Positions 55,480 to 56,120 of a stretch of 56,120 nt of DNA are shown one piece after another; position 1 is the first letter of the stretch, and the number at the start of each line of letters is the position of its first letter. Both the position numbers and the translations under genes were made by a program. The stretch comes from Bacillus sp. MM2020_4 (GTDB lineage Bacteria; Bacillota; Bacilli; Bacillales; Cytobacillaceae). The notes under the pieces are model-generated. The model had not been told where the DNA came from, ran no database searches, and worked only from the letters and a program-made list of their open reading frames with translations. The stretch is from positions 1-56,120 of the forward strand of contig NZ_JAANMZ010000030.1 of NCBI RefSeq assembly GCF_011250555.1, read 5' to 3'.

Positions 55480-55989
55480 TTACGCAGCATTTGTGCCTTG
55501 TTTATGATGTCCTTTAGCTGCAAAGTTCCTACGTACATAGGGCATTACATATCGATCTACACCGAATTTACCGGCATTTGCTCCAGCAACTAAGACGAAG
55601 AAGGCTAAAAGAATCATTTGTCCGTTTGTGCTCACGGTACCACTGAACAAGAAAGAGAAATTCATGACCATACCCATTAGGGTCGCAAAGTTCGTAAGAA
55701 GACCTAGGATTAAGGCTATTCCGACTAATACTTCGCCCCATTGCACTAAGAAAGAAAATAGATCCGCGTTTGGCAAGGCAACCTGTTCTAAGAATTTTGC
55801 CCACCAGCCTTGAACTGCTGGGTGTTCACCCGTGCTAGAAGCAATCGCTCCTTTTAAAAATCCACTTGCATCAAATCCGCCACTTGTTATTTTTCCATAA
55901 CCTGCATGTAAAAATTCATAGCCTATATAAACACGAATGATAGCTAAAATCCCGGCGACAATAGTATTTTTTCTTAAAAGATTTAACAT
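55480..55989 (-). CDS. DoxX family membrane protein, copy 2
   Basis: A 169-residue protein identical to the DoxX at 27672 over about the first 159 residues and different only at the very C-terminus. At DNA level only scattered third-position changes are visible. The upstream 130 bases, including the GGGAGATGG site, the promoter and the TTGTGATACTTTTCACAA box, are also nearly unchanged to the edge of the window. It is therefore a recent duplication or kept uniform by gene conversion. Function as for copy 1: unknown, possibly redox-linked. Confidence 0.85.
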   Translation of the reverse strand: MLNLLRKNTIVAGILAIIRVYIGYEFLHAGYGKITSGGFDASGFLKGAIASSTGEHPAVQGWWAKFLEQVALPNADLFSFLVQWGEVLVGIALILGLLTNFATLMGMVMNFSFLFSGTVSTNGQMILLAFFVLVAGANAGKFGVDRYVMPYVRRNFAAKGHHKQGTNAA

Positions 55990-56090
55990 GGTACTCCATC
56001 TCCCTTAGGATTAATATAAGTTTTTACAAGATCTTGTTTGTTTCTGACTACACTTATATATTATCACCTTTCCAAAGGTAAGAAAGATGT

Positions 56091-56108
56091 TTGTGATACT
56101 TTTCACAA
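56091..56108. promoter_or_regulatory. Fnr/Rex-type box upstream of DoxX copy 2
   Basis: TTGTGATACTTTTCACAA, the same TGTGA-N6-TCACA inverted repeat as at 28283-28300, at the same distance (102 bases) from the start codon. Confidence 0.65.
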
Positions 56109-56120
56109 ATTAGCAACAAA

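Overview
This 56.1 kb window comes from a low-GC Gram-positive endospore-former-type genome, most likely a Bacillaceae member (Bacillus/Neobacillus-like). The evidence is strong AGGAGG-type ribosome binding sites, frequent GTG and TTG starts, CcpA-type cre boxes, lutABC, small DUF1659/DUF2922/YvrJ proteins, and Bacillus-style hairpin repeats. No rRNA, tRNA, CRISPR array or intact mobile element was seen. The window is mostly a chain of carbon-source utilisation islands, each with its own transporter, enzymes and regulator.

Layout. (1) 300-7275, minus strand: a D-galactonate-type island (iclR, sugar ABC importer, dgoA, dgoK, dgoD), with twin palindromes before iclR and a cre box abutting the -10 of the binding-protein gene. 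(2) 7620-19391: a DeoR-controlled island holding a TIM-like isomerase, two paralogous TIM-barrel isomerase/epimerases, a third TIM-barrel protein, a class I aldolase, a DapA/YagE-type aldolase, DhaK and DhaL, an MFS permease and, divergently, RpiB and a class II FBPase. The gene set fits kinase-first catabolism of a C4 ketose (erythrulose-type), which is an inference. (3) 19554-26255, minus: SBP, two permeases, LacI, ROK kinase and a GH1 enzyme carrying the phosphate-binding Ser-Lys-Tyr signature. This suggests ABC uptake, intracellular phosphorylation, then phospho-glycoside cleavage, with three LacI-type palindromes upstream. (4) 26942-29840: DUF1659 and DUF2922 genes, a DoxX gene and an L,D-transpeptidase.

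(5) 30053-41226: a Ugp-type ABC importer, glycerophosphodiesterase, MgtC-like protein and secreted TagC-like propeller. Next to them are a second DeoR regulator, a TarJ-like (ribitol-5-phosphate) dehydrogenase and a divergent FGGY ribulokinase-like kinase. Matching 10-bp direct repeats in both promoter regions tie these together as a possible pentitol or teichoic-acid-fragment salvage regulon. (6) 41353-45393: a membrane-anchored DUF1906 protein, a two-gene coiled-coil operon of unknown function, and a second DUF1659-DUF2922 pair followed by YvrJ. (7) 45615-47093: a SulP transporter, followed by a 52-bp tandem array. (8) 47689-50571: lutABC for lactate oxidation. (9) 50785-55395: a complete branched-chain amino-acid-type ABC importer. 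(10) 55480 to the end: a second, nearly identical copy of the DoxX gene and its promoter.

Three dispersed repeat families punctuate the window. They are a 51-52 bp hairpin satellite at four sites, the TGGTGCCTGWCACCA palindrome, and the GGGACGGTTCTT element. The start of a few genes was moved inward from the longest reading frame where a clear ribosome binding site or family alignment supported it.
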